From NCBI GenBank assembly GCA_946409855.1, contig CAMJXZ010000063.1, forward strand, positions 1 through 12,113: a stretch of DNA of 12,113 nucleotides, given 5' to 3'. The notes beneath the pieces were generated by a model. That model was not told the DNA's origin. It worked only from the letters and a program-made list of their open reading frames with translations, and ran no database searches. This document shows, one piece after another, positions 7,400-12,113 of the stretch (its first letter is position 1; each line of letters starts with the position of its first letter). The stretch comes from an uncultured Clostridia bacterium (GTDB lineage Bacteria; Bacillota; Clostridia; Christensenellales; Aristaeellaceae). The translations under genes and the position numbers were made by a program.

Positions 7400-8887
7400 T
7401 TATTCCCCCGCGGGGCGCAGCGCAAAGCGGCTGAAGGCGGCGCTGCCGCCCGTTTCTTTCGCCGCGTACAGGAACAGGCCGACCCGGCAGCCGGCAAAGT
7501 GCTCCAGCGTGTAGACCATGGGATGGGCCGGCCCCAGCTGCGCCCAGCCGTTCCGTCCCGGATAAAAGAAGCAGACCTGCCCTTTGAGCCCTTCGAACCG
7601 GACCTCCGCGCGCAGGCGGACCTCCTCCCCCGCCCACGGAACCCGGGCAAACTCCCTTTCTTCCTTTTCCCCGGGCAAACGGGCCTTCATCACCAGATAC
7701 AGGCCGTCCTCTTCCCGCGCGATGCCGATCAGGCCGTAGCATGCAATCAGCAGGCACAGGCCGGCTGTGTCGCCGAGCTTCATGTCTTCCGCCCGGACCG
7801 TCACTTCCGCCGTGCAGCCCGGCAGCATGGTGCGCTGGGTCAAGGTGTTGCGGGCAAATTCCACGGTGCGGCTGAGCTTGTCCGTGCGGATCCGGTAGGC
7901 GCCATGGCCCGTTTCCCAGCAGCCTGCCCGGGGCTCGTGATTGAACTGCCAGACCTTTTTGAGGGCACCGTCCGTAAAGTCGTCGCCGGCGTACAGGGGC
8001 TCAGGCGCCCAGCCGGGCCGGGCGGAGGGGGCTTCGATCTCTTTGGTCACATCCCCGAACACCGGATAGCCGTATCGGTTAAAGGTGACGGGCACCAGCA
8101 CCGGGATCCGGCCCACGGCGCCGCGGTCCTGAAACAGGATGGCAAACCAGCGGCCGTCCGGGGTATCGACGATCCCGCCCTGGGCGACCCCGCTGTTCAG
8201 CCCGTCCAGGTCGGCGTACAGCACATCCCCGCCCGCCCAGACGCCGGACAGATCGTCCGCGATGAAACAGGCCTGCGTCCGGAACCACTCCCGCTGCCGG
8301 GAATGGATCATAAACAGCATGTATTTCCCGTTGATGCGGTACAGATGCGAGCCTTCGTACCCCAGGCGGTCCACCGGGGCGTCCCGGACGATGATCCGGT
8401 CCAGCCCGCCCGGCTTGGGGCCGCTCAGGTCTTCCTGAAGCTCCGTCAGCCGGATGTCCCGGTTGCCGTAGACGATATAGACGCGGCCGTCGTCGTCGAA
8501 CAGCACGGAGGGGTCATGGTAGATGCCTTCAATATACCGCTTTTCCCAGGGACCTTCGGCCCGCTCGGCGGTAAAGAGAAAGGTTTTCGGCCATTCGTGG
8601 GCGATGAACACCGCGTAAAAGCGGCCCGCGTGATACCGCAGGGACGCCGCCCACATGCCGTGGCCGTACACGTTCTCCTCCCCCTCCAGCCGTTCGCCCG
8701 GGGTATGCTCCAGCGTATCATAGATGTAGGAGCAGATTTCCCACCGGATCAGGTCGTGGGACCTTAAGATGACCCCGCCGGGGAAAAAATGCATGGTGGT
8801 GCTGATCATGTAATAGGTGTCCCCGACGCGGATCACATCCACGTCCGGATAATCCATTCCCGTCAGCGGGTTTCTTCCGGTTGACAT
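7400..8887 (-). CDS. Glycoside hydrolase family 43 (beta-xylosidase/alpha-arabinofuranosidase type)
   Basis: A 495-residue protein with no signal peptide, so probably cytoplasmic. Residues 1 to about 295 form the five-bladed beta-propeller: 'NPLTGMDYPDVDVIRVGDTYYMISTTMHFFPG' gives the likely general base Asp15, 'HDPSV' at 124-128 gives the pKa-modulating Asp125, and 'YEGSHLY' at 177-183 gives the likely general acid Glu178. Residues about 300-492 look like the C-terminal beta-sandwich found in many GH43 xylosidases ('DDFTDGALKKVWQFNHEP' at 302-319). The expected role is hydrolysis of imported beta-xylosides or alpha-arabinosides; the precise substrate is not readable. AAGGAG lies seven bases before the ATG. 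The start overlaps the end of the NTF2-like gene by 25 bases, suggesting translational coupling. Confidence 0.92.
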   Translation of the reverse strand: MSTGRNPLTGMDYPDVDVIRVGDTYYMISTTMHFFPGGVILRSHDLIRWEICSYIYDTLEHTPGERLEGEENVYGHGMWAASLRYHAGRFYAVFIAHEWPKTFLFTAERAEGPWEKRYIEGIYHDPSVLFDDDGRVYIVYGNRDIRLTELQEDLSGPKPGGLDRIIVRDAPVDRLGYEGSHLYRINGKYMLFMIHSRQREWFRTQACFIADDLSGVWAGGDVLYADLDGLNSGVAQGGIVDTPDGRWFAILFQDRGAVGRIPVLVPVTFNRYGYPVFGDVTKEIEAPSARPGWAPEPLYAGDDFTDGALKKVWQFNHEPRAGCWETGHGAYRIRTDKLSRTVEFARNTLTQRTMLPGCTAEVTVRAEDMKLGDTAGLCLLIACYGLIGIAREEDGLYLVMKARLPGEKEEREFARVPWAGEEVRLRAEVRFEGLKGQVCFFYPGRNGWAQLGPAHPMVYTLEHFAGCRVGLFLYAAKETGGSAAFSRFALRPAGE

Positions 8888-9267
8888 CCGCTTTCTCCTT
8901 CCCTGATCGGCTGCCCGATATGCATCTTCCTGCGCCAGGCGGGAGGCGGGCCGTCGTCAGCCCAGTATTCGTCCAGTTCGCTGATCCGGCCGTTTTTCAG
9001 ACGGATCAGGCTCACGACATGGAAAGACGGGCTTCCCGCTTCCGGGAAAACCCGGCCCGCCAGCACCGCCGTATCCCCGGATACAAGCAGCTTTTCGATT
9101 TCCCCCCGCCAGCGGCCCGGATAATCGCAGTTGGCCCGGATGTACTCCGCCAGGGTAAACTGTTCGTCGGTGCAGCGCCAGTGGATGACGGCCTCTTCGC
9201 AGAAATACGCCGGCAGCTGCTCCCGGTTCTGCGCTGTCACATCCTCAAAAAAAGCACGGAAATCCAT
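8863..9267 (-). CDS. NTF2-like / SnoaL-like protein
   Basis: A 134-residue protein with the small alpha+beta fold pattern of NTF2-like proteins: an N-terminal helix ('MDFRAFFEDVTAQN'), 'YFCEEAVIHWRCTDEQFTLAEYIRANCDYPG', then strands ending in 'SFHVVSLIRLKNGRISELDEYWADDGPPPAWR' (81-112). The 'DEYW.DDG..P.WR' ending is common in Firmicutes members annotated as nuclear transport factor 2 family proteins, whose function is unproven. The fold is used by enzymes and by ligand-binding proteins alike, so no reaction is assigned. CAGGAGG lies seven bases before the ATG. It overlaps the GH43 gene by 25 bases, so the two are probably made together; a role tied to the sugar or its product is only an inference. 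No good promoter is seen directly upstream. Confidence 0.85.
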   Translation of the reverse strand: MDFRAFFEDVTAQNREQLPAYFCEEAVIHWRCTDEQFTLAEYIRANCDYPGRWRGEIEKLLVSGDTAVLAGRVFPEAGSPSFHVVSLIRLKNGRISELDEYWADDGPPPAWRRKMHIGQPIREGESGCQPEETR

Positions 9268-9311
9268 CAGGAAACCTCCTGCGCCGGGCAGCCGCCGCGC
9301 CGCATGGACAG

Positions 9312-9342
9312 CCCGCCGTCCGGTTTCTTGCCGGACGGCGGG
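9312..9342 (-). terminator. Strong GC hairpin after the unrecognised 218-residue protein gene
   Basis: A perfect 12-bp stem (9312-9323 with 9331-9342, CCCGCCGTCCGG against CCGGACGGCGGG) with a 7-base loop lies 22 bases after the stop of the minus-strand gene at 9365. It has no T-tract on either strand, so it may be a rho-dependent or partial terminator, or an RNA-end stabiliser that lets some transcripts read into the NTF2-GH43 pair. Confidence 0.5.
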
Positions 9343-9350
9343 CGGGCTGG

Positions 9351-9364
9351 TTGAATCGGTTCAA
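9351..9364. repeat. Palindrome with central CG next to the stop codon at 9365
   Basis: TTGAATCGGTTCAA is symmetric at 12 of 14 positions with a central CG, the same layout as the operator-like site at 7155-7170 but with a different half-site. It abuts the stop codon of the 218-residue protein gene and lies 84 bases before the NTF2-like gene. It could be a LacI-type operator for the NTF2-GH43 pair, but I see no matching promoter, so chance is possible. Confidence 0.3.
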
Positions 9365-10021
9365 TTACTTGCGCTTTTTGGCGCCGGCCATCTGGCGGAG
9401 CTCCGCGTCCAGGGCCTTGAATACGCTCTTGGGGCTGACTTCGTCCAGCAGTTCACCGATCTTCATGGCCTGGTCTTCCGTCAGCATCTTGCTGCCGGTG
9501 ACCGACCGGAACTTGGCGGTGATGATATAGGCGCGGATCTTTTTCGTCGATACGCCGTCTTCGACCATTTCCCGGACCTTGCTGCTGGAATGGGCGAACT
9601 TGATCAGGTCGCGGTTCAGCAGTTCGTAGGAGAGCTTCCCGTTCTTGTCCGTGTACTTGGCGACGACCTTCTGGTAATCCCGGCTGTCGACCACGGGATC
9701 ATCCGGCGTGACCTCTTCTTCGGGTTCGGGCGCAGCGTCCACAACGGCCTGCGTCTCTTTTTCAACCTTCGCCTGGCCGCGCTTGGAGTACGGCATGCCG
9801 GCGGTGAGCCTGAGGGCTTCCTTGAACGCTTCCACGGGGTACAGATCCTTCGGGGTGTTCACCGTCAGGATCGGGTCGCCGGACGTCTTGCTGATCGACG
9901 CGATGCCGGGCTGCTGCACATCATACCGCAGGATGGTCACCCCGGAACCGCCCGCCTGCAGTTTCTGGCGGAAGGCTACGGCAGAAATCACTGTCAGTTT
10001 GACAACATCTGTACGGATCAT
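9365..10021 (-). CDS. Unrecognised conserved-looking protein, about 218 residues
   Basis: I do not recognise a functional family. From the chosen start the protein has an N-terminal part (residues 1-85, with 'TILRYDVQQPGIASISKTSGDPILTVNTPKDLYPVEAFKEA'), an acidic Pro/Glu linker (about 87-112, 'VDAAPEPEEEVTPDDPVV') and a charged, helix-rich C-terminal part (about 113-213, with 'YTDKNGKLSYELLNRDLIKFAHSSSKVREMV' and 'ITAKFRSVTGSKMLTEDQAMKIGELLDEVSPKSVFKALDAEL'), ending in a basic KKRK tail. No signal peptide or membrane span is seen, so it should be cytoplasmic. Two ATGs compete: the one at 10021 has AGGGGGG seven bases before it, while that at 10027 is only one base from the G-run, so I prefer 10021. 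It has its own promoter and a very short leader, and is not clearly part of the sugar cluster. Confidence 0.8.
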   Translation of the reverse strand: MIRTDVVKLTVISAVAFRQKLQAGGSGVTILRYDVQQPGIASISKTSGDPILTVNTPKDLYPVEAFKEALRLTAGMPYSKRGQAKVEKETQAVVDAAPEPEEEVTPDDPVVDSRDYQKVVAKYTDKNGKLSYELLNRDLIKFAHSSSKVREMVEDGVSTKKIRAYIITAKFRSVTGSKMLTEDQAMKIGELLDEVSPKSVFKALDAELRQMAGAKKRK

Positions 10022-10048
10022 ATTCATGCCCCCCTTTCATTTTGCGAC

Positions 10049-10077
10049 AGTATACCATATGTCCCTGTCGATGTAAA
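10049..10077 (-). promoter_or_regulatory. Sigma-A-like promoter of the 218-residue protein gene
   Basis: On the minus strand TTTACA (10072-10077), a 17-base spacer and TATACT (10049-10054) form a near-consensus promoter, each hexamer with one mismatch. The start point near 10042 leaves a leader of only about 20 bases, just enough for the G-rich ribosome binding site. Confidence 0.8.
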
Positions 10078-10267
10078 GGGTTTTGCGCCGGAAGAAAGAA
10101 CGGGACTGCCCGGCAGCCGCCGCGGACATCCCGCCGCTTTCCGCCGGGGTGTCCGGTTCGATCCGGCCGGAATTCGCCCAGATCAGCCAAATCCAGGAAA
10201 AATGGAAAATCAGGGAAGCGGAAAATACCGGATATTCAATGAAATATCAGCACTTTTTGAAAAAAAC
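10078..10267. other. Divergent intergenic region between two promoters
   Basis: The whole gap between the divergent genes is about 350 bases (10022-10375). The outer parts hold the minus-strand promoter (10049-10077) and the plus-strand promoter (10268-10296). The core between them changes from GC-rich (to about 10180) to AT-rich. Two inverted repeats lie near the plus-strand promoter: GATATT-6-AATATC (10231-10248) and AAAACG-TTG-CGTTTT (10262-10276), the latter overlapping the -35 element. I find no convincing small gene or structured RNA here. Confidence 0.6.
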
Positions 10268-10296
10268 GTTGCGTTTTCAGCAAAAGTGTGTTATGA
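10268..10296 (+). promoter_or_regulatory. Promoter of the 75-residue protein gene
   Basis: TTGCGT (10268-10273), a 17-base spacer and TATGAT (10291-10296). The -10 has one mismatch to consensus; the -35 keeps only the TTG half. The start point should lie near 10303, leaving a leader of about 73 bases. The same TTGCG-17 layout recurs at the flavodoxin and mscL promoters. Confidence 0.65.
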
Positions 10297-10375
10297 TTCC
10301 ATCCGCGGGGCAAAACCCGCCGAATTGTTTTGCCGGGGCAGCAGGTTCCGGCATACGGAAAGGAGCGTACGAAGC

Positions 10376-10603
10376 ATGAAGAAGGTTATCTGCAAAGTGG
10401 AATATGATACCGACACCGCCGAGCTGCTCAAAAAGCGCACTTTCGGCGAATTCGGTGATCCTGCCGGTTATGAAGAATGCCTGTTCAAAACGCCGGACGG
10501 AAAACTGTTCCTGTACGGTAACGGCGGTGCAGAGTCCGTTTACGCCGAAGAAACCATTAAGCGTATGTCCGCGGCCAAGGCCGACGAGTGGATGAAGGAC
10601 TGA
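10376..10603 (+). CDS. Unrecognised small protein, 75 residues
   Basis: I do not recognise a named family. The protein starts 'MKKVICKVEYDTDTAELLKKRTFGEFGDPAGYEECLF' and continues 'KTPDGKLFLYGNGGAESVYAEETIKRMSAAKADEWMKD'. It looks like a small soluble alpha+beta protein: a strand with Cys6, a helix, a 'GYEECLFKTPDGKLFLYGNGG' strand-turn-strand unit, and a C-terminal helical segment 'AEETIKRMSAAKADEWMKD'. It has no signal peptide, membrane span or zinc-knuckle pattern (only two cysteines, Cys6 and Cys35). It is real rather than a chance frame: AAGGAG lies ten bases before the ATG, a promoter sits upstream and an intrinsic terminator directly follows, so it is a single-gene transcription unit. 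Function unknown. Confidence 0.8.
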   Translation: MKKVICKVEYDTDTAELLKKRTFGEFGDPAGYEECLFKTPDGKLFLYGNGGAESVYAEETIKRMSAAKADEWMKD

Positions 10604-10625
10604 ACCGTCTGCTGACTGAAGTCAG

Positions 10626-10667
10626 AAAAAGCCTGTTCTTATGGTGATTCATAAGGCGGGTTTTTTT
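10626..10667 (+). terminator. Intrinsic terminator of the 75-residue protein gene
   Basis: An imperfect stem built on CTTATG/CATAAG (loop GTGATT) extends outward through AAGCCTG/GCGGGTT and is followed by seven T (10661-10667). It starts 22 bases after the stop codon. A smaller hairpin, CTGAC-TGAA-GTCAG (10612-10625), sits just before it. The -35 element of the next promoter begins two bases past the T-tract. Confidence 0.85.
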
Positions 10668-10668
10668 G

Positions 10669-10697
10669 TTGCGCAAAAAGGGAAAACCATATATAAT
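10669..10697 (+). promoter_or_regulatory. Promoter of the flavodoxin-HAD unit
   Basis: TTGCGC (10669-10674), a 17-base spacer and a perfect TATAAT (10692-10697). It starts directly after the preceding terminator. The predicted start near 10704 gives a leader of about 27 bases before the flavodoxin ATG. Confidence 0.7.
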
Positions 10698-10730
10698 ACA
10701 TATCATCCATGATACGCAGGAGGCAGCAAA

Positions 10731-11270
10731 ATGGCGAATCTGATCGTATACTTCTCCCACGCGGGGCAGAACTGGGTCAACGGCCAGGTCGTGACCCTGG
10801 AAAAAGGCAACACCCTGCGCGCCGCGGAGATCATCCGGGACACCGTGGGCGGTGAACTGTTCGAGGTCCGCGCGAAGGAACCCTATCCCGCGGATTACCA
10901 GGCGCTGGTGGCCCGCACCAAGGAAGAGTTTGAAAAGGGCCTTCGGCCCGAACTGGCCGCCTGGCCGGACGGGCTGGAAAAATATGACCTTCTCTTCATC
11001 GGCTATCCCAACTGGTGGAACACCATGCCCGGGCCGATGTTCACCTTCCTTAACCGGTATGACCTGGCGGGCAAAAAGCTCGCGCCCTTCTGCACCAACG
11101 AAGGCGGCAGCATGGGCATGGGCGAGCGGGAGATGAGCCGCCTGTGCCGGGGCGCCGAGGTGCTGCCCGGCATCGCCGTGCACGGCGCCGATATCGGAAC
11201 CGAAAAGGAACAAAGCAGGATCGCCGCCTGGGCCAGGAGCATCGCGGAAGGCGCGCCCACGGGCAAGTGA
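10731..11270 (+). CDS. Flavodoxin-family protein
   Basis: A 179-residue protein of the flavodoxin-like fold (flavodoxin_4 type). The N-terminal 'MANLIVYFSHAGQNWVNG' is the FMN phosphate-binding loop of this subgroup, where the usual Ser/Thr-rich T-x-T-G-x-T is relaxed to HAGQNW. 'YDLLFIGYPNWWNTMPGPMFTFLNRYDLAGKKLAPFCTNEGGSMG' (85-129) supplies the aromatic flavin-stacking loop and the later FMN-binding segment. Such proteins bind FMN and act in electron transfer or as NAD(P)H-linked reductases; the partner is unknown. AGGAGG lies seven bases before the ATG. It is the first gene of a two-gene unit with the HAD phosphatase, 17 bases away. Confidence 0.92.
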   Translation: MANLIVYFSHAGQNWVNGQVVTLEKGNTLRAAEIIRDTVGGELFEVRAKEPYPADYQALVARTKEEFEKGLRPELAAWPDGLEKYDLLFIGYPNWWNTMPGPMFTFLNRYDLAGKKLAPFCTNEGGSMGMGEREMSRLCRGAEVLPGIAVHGADIGTEKEQSRIAAWARSIAEGAPTGK

Positions 11271-11287
11271 TCCGCCGGGAGGAAAAG

Positions 11288-11962
11288 ATGTATCAGAGTG
11301 CGATTTTCGACCTGGACGGGACGCTGATCAATTCCCTGCCGGACATCGGGGCGGCCATGAACCGCAGTCTCGCCCAGTGCGGCCTGCCCGGCTTTGCCAT
11401 TGAAGAATACCGGCTGAAGGTCGGCAACGGGGTGTTCAAGATCGCCGAGCGCTCCGTCGGGGACAGGACGGACCTGCTTCCCCGGGTGCTTGCGCTGTAC
11501 ATGCGGGATTACGCGGAGAACTGCTGCGTGGATTCCTTCGTTTACCCCGGCATCCCGGAGGCGCTCGCCCGGATGGCGGCGGCGGGGCTTTCCCTGTCCG
11601 TATTCAGCAACAAGGACCAAAAGGACGTGGAAAAGGTCATCCGCCACTACCTGCCGGGCATCCCCTTCGCCTGCGTCCGGGGCCGGCAGGAGGGCGTGCC
11701 CCTCAAGCCCGCGCCGGACGGGGCGCTGGCCATTGCCGGGGAAATCGGCGTGCCGCCGGAAAAGATCCTGTATGTGGGCGATTCCATGATGGACATGCGC
11801 TGCGGCGGGGACGCCGGGATGGCCACCGTCGGCGTGACGTGGGGCTTTCGCGACCGGGCGGAGCTGGTCGAAAACCGGGCCCGCTACCTGATCGACCGGC
11901 CGGAGGAACTGCCGGGACTGGTTTTCCGGGACGATCCTCATCATTCGGAAACCCTTTTGTAA
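11288..11962 (+). CDS. HAD-family hydrolase, phosphoglycolate phosphatase (Gph)-like
   Basis: A 224-residue cytoplasmic phosphatase of HAD subfamily I. All four motifs are present: motif I 'FDLDGTLINS' with nucleophile Asp8 and acid/base Asp10, motif II Ser107 in 'VFSNK', motif III Lys140 in 'PLKPAPDG', and motif IV 'GDSMMDM' with Asp165 and Asp169. A helical cap lies between motifs I and II ('SLPDIGAAMNRSL...'). The 'SLPDI' stretch and the cap resemble Gph rather than beta-phosphoglucomutase, so it is unlikely to process glucose 1-phosphate from the GH65 enzymes. The reading frame is open further upstream (to 11144), but the ATG at 11288 has GGGAGG five bases before it and begins directly at the first HAD strand, so I chose it. 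True substrate unknown. Confidence 0.92.
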   Translation: MYQSAIFDLDGTLINSLPDIGAAMNRSLAQCGLPGFAIEEYRLKVGNGVFKIAERSVGDRTDLLPRVLALYMRDYAENCCVDSFVYPGIPEALARMAAAGLSLSVFSNKDQKDVEKVIRHYLPGIPFACVRGRQEGVPLKPAPDGALAIAGEIGVPPEKILYVGDSMMDMRCGGDAGMATVGVTWGFRDRAELVENRARYLIDRPEELPGLVFRDDPHHSETLL

Positions 11963-11969
11963 TAAAAAA

Positions 11970-12020
11970 ATAACACCGACCGGCCCGCGCCTTGTTGCGC
12001 TCCGGCCAATTCGGTGTTAT
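11970..12020. terminator. Large hairpin after the HAD gene, with T-tract only on the minus strand
   Basis: A perfect 10-bp outer stem (11970-11979 with 12011-12020, ATAACACCGA against TCGGTGTTAT) encloses inner GGCC/GGCC and GCGC/GCGC pairs. On the minus strand it is followed by a run of seven T, a good intrinsic terminator in that direction. On the plus strand it is followed by AATGAATC, so it would stop HAD transcripts poorly unless another factor helps. The mscL promoter lies within it. Confidence 0.6.
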
Positions 12021-12023
12021 AAT
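11995..12023 (+). promoter_or_regulatory. Promoter of mscL, inside the hairpin
   Basis: TTGCGC (11995-12000), a 17-base spacer and a perfect TATAAT (12018-12023). The -35 hexamer and spacing are identical to the flavodoxin promoter. The start point near 12030 gives a leader of about 36 bases with a very strong AAGGAGGTC ribosome binding site. Confidence 0.7.
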
Positions 12024-12065
12024 GAATCATGCTCCAATGGTATATTTGATAAGGAGGTCTTCTGA

Positions 12066-12113
12066 ATGAAAAAGTTTCTGAAGGAATTCAAAGAGTTCGC
12101 GATGCGCGGCAAT
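12066..12113 (+). CDS. mscL: Large-conductance mechanosensitive channel MscL (first 16 codons only)
   Basis: The visible residues MKKFLKEFKEFAMRGN match the amphipathic N-terminal helix of MscL (in Escherichia coli 'IIKEFREFAMRGN'), the segment that lies along the membrane and helps gating. MscL opens under membrane tension to release solutes in osmotic downshock. AAGGAGGTC lies just upstream of the ATG, and a promoter is present about 40 bases before it. The gene continues beyond the right edge. The motif is short but very characteristic; membrane segments cannot be checked here. Confidence 0.85.
   Translation, partial: MKKFLKEFKEFAMRGN

Noticed and set aside
6282..8767. Plus-strand frames of 360 and 527 codons
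   Set aside because: Antisense to the binding protein and GH43. The second runs across the operon promoter, which has its own strong signals on the other strand.
9131..10603. Plus-strand frame of 490 codons ending with the small protein
   Set aside because: Only its last 75 codons are supported by a ribosome binding site and promoter. The earlier part is antisense to the NTF2-like and 218-residue protein genes.
11144..11287. N-terminal extension of the HAD phosphatase
   Set aside because: The 48 extra residues are Arg-rich, overlap the flavodoxin gene and lack a ribosome binding site; the ATG at 11288 has one and starts right at the HAD core.
11288..11962. HAD protein as the beta-phosphoglucomutase partner of the GH65 enzymes
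   Set aside because: The 'FDLDGTLINSLPDI' opening and cap resemble Gph, and the gene is in a flavodoxin unit on the opposite strand with its own promoter.
1..12113. CRISPR arrays, insertion sequences, tRNA or rRNA genes
   Set aside because: No spaced direct repeats, transposase frames, terminal inverted repeats or RNA gene signatures were seen on either strand.

Overview
The window looks like chromosomal DNA of a GC-rich Clostridia-type (low-branching Firmicutes) bacterium. Three things point that way: strong GGAGG-type ribosome binding sites on almost every gene, sigma-A-like promoters, and close packing of a CUT1 sugar ABC importer with cytoplasmic glycoside phosphorylases and hydrolases. 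This is an inference from gene content and signals; no rRNA or marker gene is present. No mobile element, CRISPR array, tRNA or rRNA was seen.

Left part, about 1-9270, all on the minus strand: a carbohydrate-use cluster. In transcription order it reads NTF2-like protein, GH43 glycosidase, terminator-like hairpin, a consensus promoter with a LacI-type palindrome at the start point, sugar-binding protein, terminator-like hairpin, permease 1 (MalF type), permease 2 (MalG type), GH65 enzyme A, hairpin, GH65 enzyme B (runs off the left edge). The likely logic is that an oligosaccharide is captured outside the cell, imported by the two permeases and split in the cytoplasm by GH65 phosphorolysis and GH43 hydrolysis. 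The energising ATPase, the LacI-type regulator and a beta-phosphoglucomutase are not in the window. The ATPase is often a shared MsmK-type subunit encoded elsewhere.

Middle, 9365-10375: a minus-strand gene for an unrecognised protein of about 218 residues with its own promoter, then a divergent intergenic region of about 350 bases holding a second promoter facing right.

Right part, 10376-12113, plus strand: a 75-residue unrecognised small protein with its own terminator, a two-gene unit (flavodoxin-family protein and a Gph-like HAD phosphatase), then the first 16 codons of mscL. All three promoters of this side have a TTGCG(C/T) -35 element 17 bases from the -10 element. The mscL promoter lies inside a large hairpin downstream of the phosphatase gene.

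I did not find a clearly new system. The most useful leads are the regulatory architecture of the sugar cluster, the two unrecognised conserved-looking proteins, and the shared promoter type.
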